Source of the DNA: an uncultured Calothrix sp.
GTDB lineage: Bacteria; Cyanobacteriota; Cyanobacteriia; Cyanobacteriales; Nostocaceae
DNA length: 9,128 nucleotides
Direction of reading: 5' to 3'
Assembly (NCBI GenBank): GCA_937884685.1
Contig: CAKZYM010001017.1
Span: 1-9,128, forward strand
The notes below the pieces were generated by a model, which saw only the letters and a program-made list of their open reading frames with translations, was not told the origin of the DNA and searched no databases. Both the position numbers and the translations under genes were made by a program. This document shows, piece after piece, positions 1 through 5,778 of the stretch. Each line of letters begins with the position of its first letter. The first letter of the stretch is position 1.

Positions 1-449
1 TAGTGAAAGATGGTAAAACCAAATTTGAAAACGCATCTAATGGTGATGGTGAACCGTTAGGGAGGGAATTAGAGATTGCCGATTTATTGCGTTTTATTAA
101 ACAGAAGAATATCCGCAATGTGGTTTGGTTAACTGCTGATGTACATTATGCAGCAGCCCATTATTACGACCCCAACAAAGCGCAGTTTAATGAATTTAAT
201 CCATTTTGGGAGTTTGTTGCAGGTCCTCTAAATTCCGGTACTTTCGGTCCAAATCAGCTTGATAATACTTTTGGACCCCAAGTCAAATTTCAAAGCGTGG
301 ATTCGACAATGAAACCAAATCGCTCACCAAAAGACGGTTTGCAATTTTTTGGTACGGTGAAAATCAATTCTACGAACAAAGCTATGAGTGTTTCGCTGCA
401 TAATTTAGAAGGAAAAACTCTCTACAGCGTTAATTTACCAGTCTCGTAA
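1..449 (+). CDS. phoD: PhoD-type alkaline phosphatase, C-terminal part (5' end outside window)
   Basis: PhoD enzymes are secreted phosphodiesterase/phosphomonoesterases that release phosphate from organic esters using a Ca/Fe centre. About 148 C-terminal residues are visible, running to a TAA at 447-449. The key motif is TADVHYAAAHYY (fragment residues 45-56), matching the family's GDVHYA signature whose Asp and His bind metal. It is preceded by a hydrophobic strand (VVWL) and followed by EFVAGPLNSGTFGP (residues 70-83), typical of the PhoD core just before the C-terminal beta-rich tail. The GTG at position 3 would merely be an internal valine: the fragment has no signal peptide and none of the N-terminal metal ligands, so the gene continues leftwards. 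It converges on the NYN gene across a repeat-filled spacer. Phosphate-starvation control would be usual for the family, but the promoter is not in the window. The family call is fairly sure; orthology to a named phoD is inferred. Confidence 0.85.
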   Translation, partial: VKDGKTKFENASNGDGEPLGRELEIADLLRFIKQKNIRNVVWLTADVHYAAAHYYDPNKAQFNEFNPFWEFVAGPLNSGTFGPNQLDNTFGPQVKFQSVDSTMKPNRSPKDGLQFFGTVKINSTNKAMSVSLHNLEGKTLYSVNLPVS

Positions 450-663
450 TTTATAAATCGTGATTCGCAATTGTGAGGAACCTTTTATTTTGGGTTTTAG
501 ACTATGTTCTCAGAACACAATGCATTAAAGGATTTTAGATTGAATGTAGGGGTTAACTTAGAAATTAAAAGATTTTAAATTGCAAGTTAAGCGAATATTT
601 CAAGAATACTGGCTCAAAGGTTTTAAAATTACAATCTGAAATCCCTGTTTTACCTCACCACAA

Positions 664-686
664 CCCTCTCCTTATTAAGGAGAGGG
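664..686. repeat. 11-bp perfect palindrome (stem-loop), possible bidirectional terminator
   Basis: CCCTCTCCTTA (664-674) and TAAGGAGAGGG (676-686) are exact reverse complements around one central T. In practice the innermost bases would form the loop. It lies between two convergent genes, where a shared terminator would be useful, but neither strand shows a T-tract directly after the stem. From memory, very similar palindromes recur between genes in Nostoc-type genomes, so an interspersed repeat is at least as likely as a dedicated terminator. Confidence 0.6.
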
Positions 687-719
687 AGTTAGAAGTGTTC
701 CCGTGCTGACTCAAAAAAA

Positions 720-753
720 AATCTAGAATCTAGAATCTAAAATCTAAAATCAC
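720..753 (+). repeat. Heptamer tandem array (AATCTAR), about 4.8 copies
   Basis: The units AATCTAG (720-726), AATCTAG (727-733), AATCTAA (734-740) and AATCTAA (741-747) are followed by a partial AATCAC. Such 7-bp arrays are characteristic short tandemly repeated repetitive (STRR) sequences of heterocystous cyanobacteria. It sits just downstream of the NYN gene's stop codon. Confidence 0.75.
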
Positions 754-781
754 ATCATAACTACGAATCACGAATTATTAA

Positions 782-1543
782 TTAGGATTTTGGGTAATGT
801 GGTTGTTCTGTGTGAATTGGTGGGTGTATATCAAAATTGGATAACGGTCTATAGCTGTACTCTGAATCTGATTCTTTTTGAATATGTTTTTTGATTGCAT
901 CTAAATCAACAAAGCAGTCTGCAACGTCAATTAAGCTTTCGCTAGTCATTGAACGTAAACTAACTACTTCTACTCTTGAACCTTGGTAGGAGACTGCATT
1001 AACTGCATAAGCCAAATCACCATCACCGCTTACCAACACTGCTGTGTCGTAGTAAGGGGCTAAGTTCATCATGTCTACAGCAATTTCTACATCAAGATTT
1101 GCTTTTTTAGAACCATCAGGGAATTGCACTAAATCTTTGGTGATTACACGATAGCCATTCCGACGCATCCACAACAAGAAACCCTGCTGTTTTTCGTTAG
1201 TTGGATCTACTCCCGTGTAGAAGAATGCACGCAACAATTTTGAATCTTTGGCTAAGCAGCTAAGTAACTTGGCATAGTTGATTTCAATTCCAAGCTGCAA
1301 TGCTGCATAAAATAAGTTTGCACCATCGATAAAAATTGCTACTCTTCCGCGATTAGCACAAGTGAAAATACTGCCGTCTGGACCAATTTCGGGTGTTTCC
1401 ATGTAGTCGTCGGGAACATCCGGAACAGGAGGAACATCAGGAACTATCAAATTTGGTCGTTGATATTCCGGTCTTTGGTATTCCAATTGTTGTTTAATTG
1501 GTCTTCTTGGTCTTTTTGCTTCAGTAAAACTATTAATGGTCAT
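782..1543 (-). CDS. LabA-like NYN domain protein (DUF88 family), 253 aa
   Basis: NYN domains have a PIN/FEN-like nuclease fold and are predicted RNases. In Synechococcus elongatus the family member LabA acts in clock output downstream of KaiC. Residues 1-65 form a basic, proline-rich, low-complexity N-terminus with a tandem EYQRP-EYQRP (21-30) and VPDVPPVPDVP. The NYN core spans about 66-217: VAIFIDGANLFYA (D73, N76), KKANLDVEIAVDMM (D151, D157) and VLVSGDGDLAYAV (D174, D176), so the acidic active-site set looks complete. A short polar tail (about 218-253) follows. The ATG at 1543 is chosen because AGAGG sits 4 nt upstream. An in-frame TTG at 1561 would add six residues but has weaker support. 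The protein is soluble, with no signal peptide. It is transcribed alone, with 853 bp to the next gene upstream. Family membership is firm. Nuclease activity and a clock role are inferred, because cyanobacteria often carry several paralogues. Confidence 0.9.
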   Translation of the reverse strand: MTINSFTEAKRPRRPIKQQLEYQRPEYQRPNLIVPDVPPVPDVPDDYMETPEIGPDGSIFTCANRGRVAIFIDGANLFYAALQLGIEINYAKLLSCLAKDSKLLRAFFYTGVDPTNEKQQGFLLWMRRNGYRVITKDLVQFPDGSKKANLDVEIAVDMMNLAPYYDTAVLVSGDGDLAYAVNAVSYQGSRVEVVSLRSMTSESLIDVADCFVDLDAIKKHIQKESDSEYSYRPLSNFDIHPPIHTEQPHYPKS

Positions 1544-1547
1544 TGTA

Positions 1548-1552
1548 CCTCT
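1548..1552 (-). promoter_or_regulatory. Ribosome binding site that decides the NYN start
   Basis: Minus-strand AGAGG is separated by TACA from the ATG at 1543-1541. This Shine-Dalgarno match favours the ATG over the upstream in-frame TTG at 1561. Confidence 0.6.
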
Positions 1553-1779
1553 GAATATCAAAGCAGGTAATTTTTTGATTTATTACGAAAACGAGATAAA
1601 GTCGGGGATTTTTAATCCTTTGATAGAAATGGTTTTAAGTAATATTCTTTGAACTTCACGTATTCCACATAAAGTCTTACGGCATATTTGCTAATAGTTC
1701 GGGAATAATCCCTCTTTAGCAACTATTTACTTTTAAGACTTTAGCAGCCGATTACAAAACCAATCTTAACGGAAGTTGG

Positions 1780-1823
1780 GTAAGTAATATTACAGGTTGA
1801 CAATTCATTTTAAAGGTTATAAC
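1780..1823 (+). promoter_or_regulatory. Candidate NtcA-type box overlapping a sigma70-like promoter
   Basis: GTA-AGTAATAT-TAC (1780-1793) fits the palindromic NtcA consensus GTAN8TAC. On the plus strand TTGACA follows at 1797-1802 and TATAAC at 1818-1823, with a 15-bp spacer that is shorter than usual. No plus-strand gene follows, only a 19-codon ORF (1830-1889). On the minus strand the box lies about 237 bp before the NYN start. Six fixed bases in AT-rich DNA occur by chance a few times per 9 kb, so this is weak. Confidence 0.2.
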
Positions 1824-2396
1824 TCAAAAATGTCAGTTTTAAGGATATTAATAAAACTAATTGAAACAATCTATGTGAATATACGGTAATGAATTTACTT
1901 ACATTCATACCTTAGAGTCACCCATTCACTGCTAATAAAATTCATATTGTGTGATGTTCAAAAACTTTTCTTAATGATTTGATAAGTATTCGGAGAGTAA
2001 AACACCATTTCAGGTAGTTTTGTGTAAATATATTTTCGGATAAAAATCTATATCAACCCTTTGCTGATTCGCTTTTAGTTGATATGTGGAGTAATTAAAA
2101 GCTATATTGCCTTGTTTTATCCCTTGCCCCCTTAAACTGTCTGAGTTGTTGAATTATCTTAAATATAAGTATTTTAACGGATTGATAACGTGAAATTCCA
2201 AATCTACTTCTGTATTTACTTCTATTTACAATAATCAGATACGAGCAATACCGATTCTTGATAAACTTCATCTTAATATTACTTAATGAGGTAGTAAAAA
2301 GCTTTTGTATTTACTGCTAGTTATTAACCATATTTAAAGCTTGAGTTTACCTTGAAATCGGCATAGCACATTATCGAGGGGTATTTGGCATTCTGA

Positions 2397-3953
2397 CTAT
2401 CTTGGTCTTCCTAAAGTAGTTATATAGAGAACCGCTTCATCGTTAGGAATACCCAGGACTTCCGAAACTTTGTCATCAAAGAATCCGCCAATACCGCTAA
2501 CCCCCAAACCTAAGCGGACTGCACCTAGGTTAAGCCTTTGTCCTAAATGTCCTGCATCCATATGCAGATAACGGTAAACTCTGTCGCCGTATTGAGCTAC
2601 AGCGGCTTTAAGGTCAGCAGTGTGGAAAATTACAGCAGATGCATCTCGCCCCAAATCTTGCCCTAAACAAAGGAAATGTAGCTGTCTTCGGAAATTTTTA
2701 AAGCGTATTTGACGCAATTCTTGTGAAAATGGAGCGTAATAATAACACCCCTTTTCTAAACCCTCTACTCCTGAAACAGCAATAAAAGTTTCGATTAGAT
2801 TTAAATCGAAATAGTCTGGAGAACTATCTAAATTTTGGTCAATGTAATTTTGAGGTTGATAAGTGAAATCGAGTAAAGATTTTAACTCATCAAATTGCAA
2901 ACTTTCACCGCTAAAAGCTCTAGTAGAACGACGTTTAAGAATAGTTTCTTCTAATTCTTCAAGTTTTTTACCCCAGTGAACTGGTTTAGTAACGGTAGAG
3001 ACTTTATCGCAAAAACTAAAGTTGTATTTGTCTTCAATTGACTTATCTTTGTTTACTTTGGGTAAATTTAATTTACCGACCGTACCTGGTTGAATCTGTG
3101 TCGCACAATGAAAATAATTGAGCAGTTCTCCATCAGGAATGCGCGGATAATTAGTTTCAGTCGCAGAAGGTAAAGCAGTGGGAGCTAAACTAGATTTTTG
3201 CTCGTTCTCCCGTTCGTTCTTTTGTTTGTTCTCTTGTAAATCCGTCAAACCAACAACTGCGATCGCACCTTCAAGTTTGGGGTCAACATAAAGGAGTTCG
3301 TTGACATCTTCATCAACAAAACCACCGATTAAATGAGGATGATAGTTAGTAAGAGCGCTAGCTAATTCGATATTACCGATAAGATGTCCGCTATCGAGAC
3401 AAATTCGACGATAAGCTCTATCTTCATAACGCCAAAAAGAGCGATAGAAAACAGAAGTAATCACAATCGCTAGTTCAGCGTTTTGTAAAGAATCATTTTC
3501 CAAACAAGCTGATTGTAACTTTTGCCAAACATCACTTTCCCAATAATGCATAAGGGAGTGAGTTCGGCATTGATAGTTGTACAAACCAGGAGGTAAAAGC
3601 TGAGTACCTTTAGAAATCACATACATTTCTGCTGGATACATACCTCCCGCAGAAGGAGCAGCACGTAAATAAACCGTACTTCCCATAGAAGGCATTCTCG
3701 CAGTTAAACCATAACTGCAAAACAGTAGCCTGGAAAGCCTTTGCCACCATTGAGCTTCCGAATTATTATCGAACGAATCTGATTTTTCTTTGATATAAGG
3801 TTTTAAATCGAAAGTAGAACCAATTTTGTACTCTTTAAAAGGTACCGGTTGTTTAGCCCAGTCCAAGCCTTTATTTTTGGCTGATATAGTTTCTGGGTCA
3901 TACTTAGTGCGTTCGTGGTAATGCTGGGCAATTGACTGACGTAATTCTGGCAT
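2397..3953 (-). CDS. SagB/ThcOx-family oxidoreductase with tandem nitroreductase-like domains, 518 aa
   Basis: SagB-type enzymes are FMN-dependent dehydrogenases; in TOMM peptide pathways they oxidise azolines to azoles. Here two nitroreductase-like modules are joined. The N-terminal module (about 65-237) has SRLLFCSYGLTAR, the family signature RAAPSAGGMYPAEMYVIS (97-114), and LDSGHLIGNIELASAL followed by GGFVDED (186-216). A charged linker (about 238-330, with NKQKNERENEQK) leads to the C-terminal module (about 332-518), with the FMN-binding RRSTR (341-345), LHMDAGHLGQRLNLGAVRLGLG (halves 463-473 and 474-484), SGIGGFFDD (486-494) and the closing LGRP. The N-terminal module lacks an RRSTR-like motif, so the modules may not be equivalent. 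ATG at 3953 is the first usable start because an in-frame stop lies 24 nt upstream. No strong Shine-Dalgarno is seen. No cyclodehydratase, YcaO, precursor peptide or transporter gene is adjacent. The substrate is unknown, and a non-TOMM role is plausible. Confidence 0.88.
   Translation of the reverse strand: MPELRQSIAQHYHERTKYDPETISAKNKGLDWAKQPVPFKEYKIGSTFDLKPYIKEKSDSFDNNSEAQWWQRLSRLLFCSYGLTARMPSMGSTVYLRAAPSAGGMYPAEMYVISKGTQLLPPGLYNYQCRTHSLMHYWESDVWQKLQSACLENDSLQNAELAIVITSVFYRSFWRYEDRAYRRICLDSGHLIGNIELASALTNYHPHLIGGFVDEDVNELLYVDPKLEGAIAVVGLTDLQENKQKNERENEQKSSLAPTALPSATETNYPRIPDGELLNYFHCATQIQPGTVGKLNLPKVNKDKSIEDKYNFSFCDKVSTVTKPVHWGKKLEELEETILKRRSTRAFSGESLQFDELKSLLDFTYQPQNYIDQNLDSSPDYFDLNLIETFIAVSGVEGLEKGCYYYAPFSQELRQIRFKNFRRQLHFLCLGQDLGRDASAVIFHTADLKAAVAQYGDRVYRYLHMDAGHLGQRLNLGAVRLGLGVSGIGGFFDDKVSEVLGIPNDEAVLYITTLGRPR
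3259..3266. repeat. HIP1 octamer GCGATCGC
   Basis: This highly iterated palindrome is over-represented in many cyanobacterial genomes. I found this single copy, inside the SagB-like coding region. It supports a cyanobacterial host but at a low local density. Confidence 0.7.
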
Positions 3954-4070
3954 AAGAGTTCGGATACGCTTGTGCTAACACATATCTTGGCATTCTTAAC
4001 AGTCATTATTTCGTGATAAAAAGTACAAACGCACTTTATTTTATGGTTTTGTAAACTTTTATAAGTAAAT

Positions 4071-4201
4071 AATTGGGAATTGGGGCATTGGTGAGACAGC
4101 GCGGTCTTGGGTTTTCCCCATGTAAGCGAAGCTTTCTCGCAGAGTGCGAGTGCGTTAGCGCAGCGTCTCCCGTCAGAGAGAATTGGGGATTGGGAATAAA
4201 G
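4071..4201. repeat. Heptamer array (AATTGGG) interrupted by a GC-rich hairpin element
   Basis: The array units AATTGGG (4071-4077), AATTGGG (4078-4084) and GCATTGG (4085-4091) are followed by about 89 bp of different, GC-rich sequence. The array then resumes with AATTGGG (4181-4187) and GATTGGG (4188-4194). The interruption holds several exact short stems: AGAC/GTCT (4094-4097, 4104-4107), CTCGCA/TGCGAG (4136-4141, 4145-4150) and TGCG/CGCA (4151-4154, 4159-4162). Terminal GAGAC (4093-4097) and GTCTC (4165-4169) are complementary. AATTGGGG occurs on both sides (4078-4085, 4181-4188), which could be a target duplication or simply two array units. From memory, it resembles palindromic interspersed repeats of Nostoc/Calothrix. 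Confidence 0.6.
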
Positions 4202-4357
4202 AATTGAAAATTAAAAATGGAATATTATTTCTTTGATAAAGTAAATCAGCGGAGTTTTCAATGCTTTTAAAAATGTATCTGGCGATTTTATCTTTTTTAC
4301 AAATATTTTCCCAAAATATCTTTCCTAGGCATATCAATAAACACCGATATATGGTAA

Positions 4358-4386
4358 AAACCCGATATCTCTGAGACACCAGGTTT
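4358..4386. repeat. Imperfect palindrome, stem about 13 bp with 3 mismatches
   Basis: The left arm begins AAACCCGATATCT and the right arm is AGACACCAGGTTT, with a 3-nt loop (4371-4373). Ten of the 13 positions pair. It looks like a decayed copy of the AAACCCGG...CCGGGTTT palindromes that, from memory, are frequent between cyanobacterial genes. It lies about 405 bp upstream of the SagB-like start and is not an obvious terminator. Confidence 0.45.
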
Positions 4387-4497
4387 ATTTATCTTTATGT
4401 TTATGATTAATTAATTTGACAACGTTACATAGACAGAAAAACAAATTTATCATTTAACTTATATTTTCTATTGAATTTATTTTTTTAAGTTTATTTT

Positions 4498-4525
4498 CAA
4501 TTCCCAAATCCCAATTCCCAATCCC
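4498..4525 (-). repeat. Heptamer array (CAATTCC), four copies
   Basis: The units are CAATTCC (4498-4504), CAAATCC (4505-4511), CAATTCC (4512-4518) and CAATCCC (4519-4525). On the minus strand they read GGAATTG/GGGATTG, the same family as the AATTGGG array at 4071-4194 but in opposite orientation. It lies directly downstream of the DUF4349 gene's stop codon. Confidence 0.7.
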
Positions 4526-4532
4526 CAGTTAA

Positions 4533-5459
4533 TTAATTATTGTCAGGATTTCTAGGTTGATGGATTTGTGGTAAACGTTGCGAAGAAATAAGTTTACGCC
4601 TAAGAAAATAGCCAGCAGCAGCCAAAATTAACAAATATGGACTGTAAACTATTAACCAAATTCCTAACTTCATTAACCCTACGGTAAATGCACTAAAGGA
4701 ACTAGTAGAATTATTCCAAGTATCTTGAATTTGTGAAGGTAATCCGGGTTGTTTGCTAGTACTTGAAACTGCTGCTTTTAAATCTAATGTAATCTTGGAA
4801 TAAGCAACTTGATTTTGCAGACTTTTCAATTGAGCAGTAATTCGTTCGATTTGTTCTCGTATTTTACTCAGTTCTTGAGAAACAGTTAAAACATCTTTAA
4901 TAGAACCAGATTTATCCATAATTTTCTGCAAATTACTTTCGGTTCTACGTAAATTGGTCAATCTTGCTTGAAAATCAACAATTTTTTCTCCAACATCTTC
5001 AGCAGTAATATTACGACTTTGTACGATTCCTAATTCGGCTAACTGGCTAAGAGTATTTTCTAAAACATTTTGCGGAACTCGCATTTGAACAGTAGCACTA
5101 GAACGATAATTGGAATTATCAATTTGTGTTTCTTGTAAACTAAGCAAATAGCCTTTCTGCTGATTGATGACTTTCTCCACAGCATCAACGCTTTTATCTA
5201 AAGACTTAACAACTATGGTCATTCTCGCTTTTTTTATTAGCTGCGGTTTTGTTTGAGGAACTTCTGACCCTTGAGCAAAATCAGCAACTTCTTGAATTGC
5301 TTGAGAATCAGCAGCAGTTTGTTGAGGAGCAGAAGTTTCTTGATTGTACGAAGCAGAAGCACAGCTTGTGAAAATAAAACTTCCTAAAAAAAGACTCAAA
5401 ATTAAACTTGTTTTAGCTGTGAGTAAATTCGGATAAAAATTTGTGTAGAATTTAAACAT
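4533..5459 (-). CDS. DUF4349 envelope lipoprotein with C-terminal membrane helix, 308 aa
   Basis: DUF4349 proteins are envelope proteins of unknown biochemical role. The N-terminus has a basic stretch ending near K16, a hydrophobic core (LILSLFLGSFIF, 19-30) and FTSC with Cys33 as likely lipidation site. Phe at -3 makes the lipobox imperfect. A Gln/Ser/Ala-rich spacer (34-70) precedes the DUF4349 core (about 72-232): KKARMTIVVKSLDKSVDAV, then GYLLSLQETQ, SATVQMRVP and a heptad-rich coiled coil (about 159-222, DFQARLTNLRRTESNLQKI onwards). A hydrophobic helix (about 258-286) followed by RRK suggests anchoring in the inner membrane with a short cytoplasmic tail, an arrangement common in the family. 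ATG at 5459 is the only start that includes the whole signal peptide; no strong ribosome site is seen. The gene is monocistronic, divergent from the aldo/keto reductase, and has a 14-bp palindrome 23 bp upstream. Confidence 0.85.
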   Translation of the reverse strand: MFKFYTNFYPNLLTAKTSLILSLFLGSFIFTSCASASYNQETSAPQQTAADSQAIQEVADFAQGSEVPQTKPQLIKKARMTIVVKSLDKSVDAVEKVINQQKGYLLSLQETQIDNSNYRSSATVQMRVPQNVLENTLSQLAELGIVQSRNITAEDVGEKIVDFQARLTNLRRTESNLQKIMDKSGSIKDVLTVSQELSKIREQIERITAQLKSLQNQVAYSKITLDLKAAVSSTSKQPGLPSQIQDTWNNSTSSFSAFTVGLMKLGIWLIVYSPYLLILAAAGYFLRRKLISSQRLPQIHQPRNPDNN

Positions 5460-5778
5460 AATAAAAGTGTAAATACTGATTTTAGTTATAACTAATTTGC
5501 AAATATCTTAATTCAAGATAGCTTGAGCGAGATTATCATAGCTAAAAGCTTTGAACTAATATTCCGAAATATAACAAGGGCTTAGAACCCTACCCCCTTC
5601 GTCACTTCAATGTTTTGGATACTGTGTCTTTTTTGTCATCTTCCCAAGGGAAACAATAAACCGGGAACATTTTGTACCAAAGATGCAAAAATATAGCCTT
5701 TGGATGGTTTCTTAAACCCTGCTTTAGCTGTTAAACCAATAATGGCACTGGGGATTTTAATTATTTTAAGTCTAAGAT
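5460..5778. other. Divergent promoter region, 319 bp
   Basis: The region separates the minus-strand lipoprotein gene from the plus-strand aldo/keto reductase and must hold both promoters. Visible elements are a perfect palindrome at 5482-5495 and a short inverted repeat CCAAAG/CTTTGG at 5678-5704. I cannot pick convincing -35/-10 pairs. A minus-strand open frame ending at 5636 covers part of it, but it overlaps the reductase gene and shows no recognisable domain. Confidence 0.5.
5482..5495. promoter_or_regulatory. 14-bp perfect palindrome, possible operator
   Basis: TTAGTTATAACTAA is its own reverse complement. It ends 23 bp from the DUF4349 start codon, in the zone where the promoter -10 region or a repressor site would sit. 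An AT-rich palindrome can arise by chance, and no second copy sits next to the divergent reductase gene. A related core GTTATAAC occurs at 1816-1823. Confidence 0.3.

Larger units (their letters stand above)
450..781. other. Convergent intergenic spacer, 332 bp
   Basis: No credible gene lies here. The spacer holds the arms of an inverted repeat at its ends, a strong palindrome at 664-686, an A8 run at 713-720 and a heptamer array at 720-753. Both flanking genes end into it, so it must contain their transcription termini, although no classical hairpin-plus-T-tract is seen. Confidence 0.7.
447..784. repeat. Imperfect inverted repeat bounding the phoD/NYN convergent spacer
   Basis: The left arm is 447-476 and the right arm is 755-784 read on the minus strand. 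They match at 25 of 30 positions by my hand alignment, including an uninterrupted core CGTGATTCG (459-467) versus CGAATCACG (764-772). The arms start exactly at the TAA stop codons of the two convergent genes. Inside each arm a loose 7-nt periodicity is visible (for example ATTCGTG-ATTCGTA on the right), so the arms may belong to the cyanobacterial heptamer repeat class rather than being ends of a mobile element. No internal gene and no target-site duplication are visible. Confidence 0.6.
1544..2396. other. Long intergenic spacer, 853 bp, upstream of the NYN gene
   Basis: No gene of normal size is supported. The spacer is AT-rich. It contains a short hairpin GGATT-TTT-AATCC (1606-1618), a GTA-N8-TAC box with a nearby TTGACA (1780-1802), an imperfect hairpin with one bulge at 1885-1911, and an 8-bp perfect inverted repeat ATATCAAC/GTTGATAT (2050-2057, 2078-2085) with a 20-nt loop. 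The NYN promoter must lie here, and the 3' end of the SagB-like transcript runs into it. An untranslated RNA cannot be excluded, but nothing in the sequence demonstrates one. Confidence 0.55.
3954..4532. other. Repeat-rich intergenic spacer, 579 bp, upstream of the SagB-like gene
   Basis: The spacer lies between two minus-strand genes. It contains heptamer arrays at 4071-4091 and 4181-4201, a GC-rich hairpin cluster between them, an imperfect palindrome at 4358-4386 and an oppositely oriented heptamer array at 4498-4525. The SagB-like gene's promoter is expected in about 3960-4070, but I see no convincing -35/-10 pair. Open frames here read through repeat DNA and are not credible genes. Confidence 0.6.

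Noticed and set aside
2095..2271. Minus-strand open frame of 58 codons (begins MKFIKNRYCSYLIIVNRSKY) in the long spacer
   Set aside because: It has no ribosome binding site and no recognisable motif. Its composition is Lys/Arg/Ile-rich, as expected from translating AT-rich spacer DNA. It is kept only as a remote possibility.
3803..4006. Minus-strand open frame of 67 codons at the 5' end of the SagB-like gene
   Set aside because: It overlaps the well-supported SagB-like reading frame in another frame and shows no domain.
4173..4379. Minus-strand open frame of 68 codons ending in FPIPNSL
   Set aside because: The C-terminal residues are the translation of the intergenic heptamer array and the start lies in a palindrome, so it is repeat DNA read through.
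782..5459. Minus-strand genes NYN, SagB-like and DUF4349 as one operon or joint system
   Set aside because: They share a strand but are separated by 853 and 579 bp of repeat-bearing spacer, and no functional link is known.
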